64,000 bases of DNA, taken from Microbacterium sp. 11MF (GTDB lineage: Bacteria; Actinomycetota; Actinomycetes; Actinomycetales; Microbacteriaceae). The notes beneath the pieces were generated by a model that saw only the letters and a program-made list of their open reading frames with translations, did not search any database and was not told the origin of the DNA. The DNA lies in assembly GCF_000383475.1 (NCBI RefSeq), contig NZ_KB911459.1, positions 62,001-126,000 on the forward strand, in the 5' to 3' direction. This document shows, in pieces, positions 61,224-64,000 of the stretch. Every line of letters begins with the position of its first letter. Within the stretch, counting starts at the first letter, position 1. A program made the translations under genes and the position numbers.

Positions 61224-61592
61224 ATGACCCGGGTCCCCTCCATCGGTCAGCCCCCCATCGGGCAACCCTCCGACGAGCCGATCGACGCGTCCGCCGGCCA
61301 GCCCGATCTCGTCGCCCGCATCCGTGCCGTCGACGGCGTCACCGACGTCTACTCGCCCCGTTCCACCGTCGCTCGCATCCCCGGTCTCATCGCCGCCGCC
61401 GCCGGCGCGGACGGGGATCGCATGGCGGAGGTCGCCGTGACCGTTCGCGACGGGATGCCGCTGGTCGCCGCGCGGATCGCGACCGCGTCGCACGACAACA
61501 CCCCGAACGCGGCCCGCCGCGTGGCCGACGCGCTGATCGCGAACACCCCGGACGACGCGCGGATCAGCATCCAGATCGCCCGGATCCACTGA
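61224..61592 (+). CDS. Small Asp23-cluster protein
   Basis: A 122-aa protein with a Pro-rich start (VPSIGQPPIGQPSDEP) and a compact alpha/beta part (VARIRAVDGVTDVYSP, MAEVAVTVRDGMPLVAARIAT, NAARRVADALIAN, DARISIQIARI) that resembles a shortened Asp23/Gls24 fold. It lies 4 bp after the anti-sigma-like gene and belongs to the same operon. Specific function unknown. Confidence 0.6.
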   Translation: MTRVPSIGQPPIGQPSDEPIDASAGQPDLVARIRAVDGVTDVYSPRSTVARIPGLIAAAAGADGDRMAEVAVTVRDGMPLVAARIATASHDNTPNAARRVADALIANTPDDARISIQIARIH

Positions 61593-61732
61593 CGCCGAGA
61601 GCTGTCGCAGAACTTCTCCGAACTTTTTTGTGACGAATCGGGACGCCCGGACCTCTTATGTACGAGGCCGAAAGCAACGGCCCGCGCCGCACCCACAGTG
61701 CGTCGGAAGATCGTTCGAGAAAGAGGAGAACC

Positions 61733-62203
61733 ATGGCTACCGAGACCCCCGCGACCACCACCCCCGCCGTGCCCGGCGCACGCGTCGACCGTTCGCTGCC
61801 GAAGGCCGACGAGACCTCGTCGACCACCGCCGGCACGACCGTCATCTCCGACGGCGTCGTGGCCAAGGTCGCCGGCATCGCCGCTCGTGAGATCCCCGGC
61901 GTCCACGCTCTCGGTGGCGGCGGAGCCCGCGCCCTCGGCGCGATCCGAAACGCCATCAACGCTCAGGACCTCGGTCAGGGCGTCAAGGTCGAGGTCGGCG
62001 AGACCCAGGCCGCCGTCGACCTGACGATCGTCGTCGAGTACCCGACCCCCGTCCACCAGGTCGCTTCGCAGGTCCGTGACGCCGTCGCCGGCGCCATCAC
62101 GCGCCTCGTCGGACTCGAGGTCGTCGAGGTCAACGTCACCGTCGACGACGTCCACATCCCGGGCGACGAGGACGAGCAGCACGAGGAGTCGCGCGTCTCA
62201 TGA
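61733..62203 (+). CDS. Asp23/Gls24 family envelope stress protein
   Basis: A 156-aa protein with a Thr/Pro-rich N-terminal 45 residues and a full Asp23 domain (TVISDGVVAKVAGIAAREIPG, GVKVEVGETQAAVDLTIVVEY, VHQVASQVRDAVAGAITRL, VVEVNVTVDDVHI). In Staphylococcus, Asp23 is a cell-envelope stress protein bound to the membrane by AmaP. The start is fixed by AAGAGGAGAACC before the ATG at 61733. A 140-bp gap separates it from the sigma operon, so it may have its own promoter. The C-terminus is acidic (EDEQHEE). Confidence 0.85.
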   Translation: MATETPATTTPAVPGARVDRSLPKADETSSTTAGTTVISDGVVAKVAGIAAREIPGVHALGGGGARALGAIRNAINAQDLGQGVKVEVGETQAAVDLTIVVEYPTPVHQVASQVRDAVAGAITRLVGLEVVEVNVTVDDVHIPGDEDEQHEESRVS

Positions 62204-62388
62204 GCACCACGCTGATCGGCGCCCTGACCGGCGCCATCCTCGCCGTCGTGGGCCTCGCGTTCGGGTTCTGGGGATTCCTCCTCACCGCCCTGTTCATGGC
62301 GATCGGCGCCGTCGTGGGCCGCATCGCCTCGGGCAAGCTCGACGTGCGGGCCGTGACCGACGCCTTCACGGGACGGCGCACCTCCTGA
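62200..62388 (+). CDS. Small membrane protein, DUF2273-like
   Basis: A 62-aa protein with two predicted helices (residues 5-22 and 24-42) and a basic C-terminus ending GRRTS. DUF2273-type small proteins regularly accompany Asp23 and AmaP genes. It overlaps both neighbours (ATGA at its start, TGATG at its end), so it is part of a coupled operon. Confidence 0.7.
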   Translation: MSTTLIGALTGAILAVVGLAFGFWGFLLTALFMAIGAVVGRIASGKLDVRAVTDAFTGRRTS

Positions 62389-62783
62389 TGCGTACCGACA
62401 CCGACGGAACGGCGGGCGGCGGGTCCTCGCGACCCGCCGCCGCGGCCCCCGGCGTCGCCGGCCGTACCGAGGTCGCCGAGCGTGTGCTCGTCGGCATCGC
62501 ACGGGCGGTGTCCGCCGATGTCATCGGCGTCCCGCGGGGCGAGATCTCCGTGGGTGTCGCCGACCGACGGGACGGCATGGCTCTGAAGGTATCGAGCCCT
62601 CTCCCCGTCCCCGACCTCGATGATCTGGACGCGGTGCGGAGCACCGTCCCCGTCCTCGAGCGCGCCTCGCAGATGCAGGAGCAGCTGCGCGAGCGACTGA
62701 CCCACCTCCTCGGGCGCGACATCGCCCGAATCGACGTCACCGTGACCGGTGCCCGGACCCCGGAAAGGAAGCGTGTGCGATGA
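62388..62783 (+). CDS. Asp23/Gls24-related protein
   Basis: A 131-aa cytoplasmic protein. After a Gly/Ala-rich start it has an Asp23-like arrangement (TEVAERVLVGIARAVSADVI, GEISVGVADRRDGMALKVSS, SQMQEQLRERLTHLLGRDI, ARIDVTVTGAR). It is smaller and more diverged than the 61733 protein. The ATG shares a base with the preceding stop, and its end overlaps the next gene by 4 bp. Confidence 0.65.
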   Translation: MRTDTDGTAGGGSSRPAAAAPGVAGRTEVAERVLVGIARAVSADVIGVPRGEISVGVADRRDGMALKVSSPLPVPDLDDLDAVRSTVPVLERASQMQEQLRERLTHLLGRDIARIDVTVTGARTPERKRVR

Positions 62784-63364
62784 CCACCCCTGTGCTGCGT
62801 CGCGTTGTGCGCCGCGAGACCCATTCGCCGCGCAGCGTCGCCTTCGCCCTCGTCGTCCTGGTCGCGATCATCCTGGCCCTGTACGTCGCCGTCGAGCTCG
62901 TGCTGGCCCTCGCGGCCCAGCCCGCACTTCTGGTGCGCCCTGTGGCGGCGCTGGAGTGGCTGGCCGGACTCCCCGGCAACGCCCCGGTGGCGGCCGGTGT
63001 CGCCGGCGGGCTCGTCGTGGCCGCGATCGGGCTGTGGCTCGTGGTCCTGGCCGTCGCGCCGGGCCGTCTGTCCAAGCACGAAGTGGATGCCGGTGGCCGC
63101 GTCGCCGTCATCGACAACGGCGTCCTCGCCGCGGCGCTCGCCCAGCGGGTGAGCGACGAGATCGGCGTCGCCCGCGACCGTGTGACGGTCGGGGTCGCCC
63201 ACCGGAGCGTCGACGTCACCGTCCGTCCCGGAGCCGGCATCCCGGTCGACAAGACCCAGGTCACCTCGCTGGCCGATGCGGAGATCGCCGCGCTGAAGCT
63301 GGCGCGCCCTGTTCGCACCCGCGTGCGGATCGCGCGCCCCGACGATGAGGAGAAGGCGGCATGA
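62780..63364 (+). CDS. Membrane protein of the Asp23 cluster (DUF6286-like)
   Basis: A 194-aa protein with two helices (about residues 20-43 and 68-92) followed by a soluble domain (RVAVIDNGVLAAALAQRVSDE, RVTVGVAHRSVDVTVRPGAG) that again resembles the Asp23/AmaP cytosolic fold. Such proteins could anchor Asp23-type proteins at the membrane. Translation is coupled to both neighbours by ATGA overlaps. Confidence 0.7.
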   Translation: MTTPVLRRVVRRETHSPRSVAFALVVLVAIILALYVAVELVLALAAQPALLVRPVAALEWLAGLPGNAPVAAGVAGGLVVAAIGLWLVVLAVAPGRLSKHEVDAGGRVAVIDNGVLAAALAQRVSDEIGVARDRVTVGVAHRSVDVTVRPGAGIPVDKTQVTSLADAEIAALKLARPVRTRVRIARPDDEEKAA

Positions 63365-63975
63365 ACGACACCAACCGTGCACTCAACCGCACCGTCCTGA
63401 TGATCGTCGGCGTGATCCTGCTGATCGGCGGGGGCGCGGCGGCCACGGCGGCGGCCCTCCCGGCCGTCGGCGACGTGTGGACCTCCTCCGGAAAGGCCGC
63501 CGTCGACGCACTCCGCGCCGCGGGCGACGCCACCGCGATCCCCGGCACCGCGCTCAGCTGGGCGGTCATCGGTGCGGCGGTCATCGCGATCGTGATCGCG
63601 GTCGTCCTCTTCGCCAGTCTCACGACTCTCGTGAGCCGGCGTTCCCGCACCGTCCTCCGCTCGAGCGGCTCGCAGACGCCGCTCGGCCGGGTCACGATCA
63701 CCGAGGGCTTCGCGGCGGACGCCGTGAAGAATTCCCTCGCCCGTGAGGGCGACGTGGTCGCGGCATCCGTCACTGCGCACACGGTCCGCGACGAGCCCGT
63801 GCTCCACGTGAGCATCACGGCCCGTCAGGGAGCCGACCCCCGTCGCGTCGTCGATCACGTCGATCGGCTGATGGACGGCCTGGCAGCCGTGACCGGCGCA
63901 GACACCGCCGCCTACATCTCGATCCACGGCGGCCTGCGCAGCAGGTTCGCCTCGGACGCCGCGCGGGTCAGCTGA
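63361..63975 (+). CDS. AmaP-like membrane anchor of the Asp23 cluster
   Basis: A 204-aa protein with two helices (about residues 10-30 and 66-90) and a C-terminal soluble part (GRVTITEGFAADAVKNSLARE, VLHVSITARQGADPRRVVDHV). The two-helix plus cytosolic domain layout is that of AmaP, which tethers Asp23 to the membrane. It is the last complete gene in the window; the remaining 25 bases show no further start. Confidence 0.7.
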   Translation: MNDTNRALNRTVLMIVGVILLIGGGAAATAAALPAVGDVWTSSGKAAVDALRAAGDATAIPGTALSWAVIGAAVIAIVIAVVLFASLTTLVSRRSRTVLRSSGSQTPLGRVTITEGFAADAVKNSLAREGDVVAASVTAHTVRDEPVLHVSITARQGADPRRVVDHVDRLMDGLAAVTGADTAAYISIHGGLRSRFASDAARVS

Positions 63976-64000
63976 TCCACCGATCGAACCACCGGTCCAG

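Overview
The window is high-GC actinobacterial chromosome. It has tightly overlapping operons, many GTG starts, frequent ATGA/GTGA start-stop overlaps, TANNNT -10 boxes sitting directly in front of start codons, and the very common heptamer GGCATCC/GGATGCC. Gene content (monomeric isocitrate dehydrogenase, DUF2568 protein, Asp23 cluster with AmaP-like proteins, mannoside and GlcNAc ABC systems) fits Microbacteriaceae, most likely Microbacterium. The genus is an inference from style and content; no rRNA or tRNA gene is present.

1-4.1 kb is a contact-dependent or secreted toxin island: the end of a helical protein, a small Ntox15-type DNase toxin with its HxxD motif, four tandem 186-aa GAD-like/DUF1851 immunity paralogs each with its own apparent leaderless promoter, and a WXG100-like protein. 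4.1-8 kb holds an orphan peptide-type binding lipoprotein and an alkylation-repair pair (Ada-AlkA fusion and Ogt). 7.8-11.8 kb is a heterodimeric ABC exporter preceded by a promoter with an operator-like repeat and a 23-codon leader ORF.

11.9-21.8 kb is a beta-mannoside system: on the minus strand a sugar ABC transporter, GH2 beta-mannosidase, GH113 mannanase-like enzyme and BadF-type kinase, with a divergent LacI regulator and a CE7-type esterase. 21.8-29.2 kb is mostly housekeeping: monomeric NADP isocitrate dehydrogenase, a GNAT acetyltransferase, an L,D-transpeptidase, small membrane and lipoproteins, a GlcD-type FAD oxidase and a DUF2568 protein.

29.2-37.5 kb is an amino-sugar system: ROK repressor, ABC transporter, ROK kinase, and convergently NagA with a GH20 hexosaminidase. 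An 18-bp element shared by the ROK and GH20 promoters ties them into one probable regulon. 37.5-40.3 kb is one-carbon metabolism (ZTP riboswitch, glyA, folD), followed by a tandem array of roughly 73-bp hairpin units. 40.3-44.7 kb has a polar amino-acid ABC transporter, an SDR-type protein and an alpha/alpha-toroid-like protein.

44.7-54.6 kb is a homoprotocatechuate (3,4-dihydroxyphenylacetate) meta-cleavage cluster: HpaD, HpaE, HpaH, HpaI, a FAH-RraA fusion in the HpaG position and a GntR regulator on the minus strand. A divergent MFS carrier and class A flavin monooxygenase run the other way from overlapping promoters that share a palindromic operator. 54.6-60 kb has small membrane and hypothetical proteins, a MarR regulator, a ThDP enzyme and a frameshifted winged-helix gene. 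60-64 kb is an ECF sigma factor, a zinc-finger/Asp23 fusion that looks like its anti-sigma factor, and an Asp23/AmaP cell-envelope cluster continuing to the end of the window.
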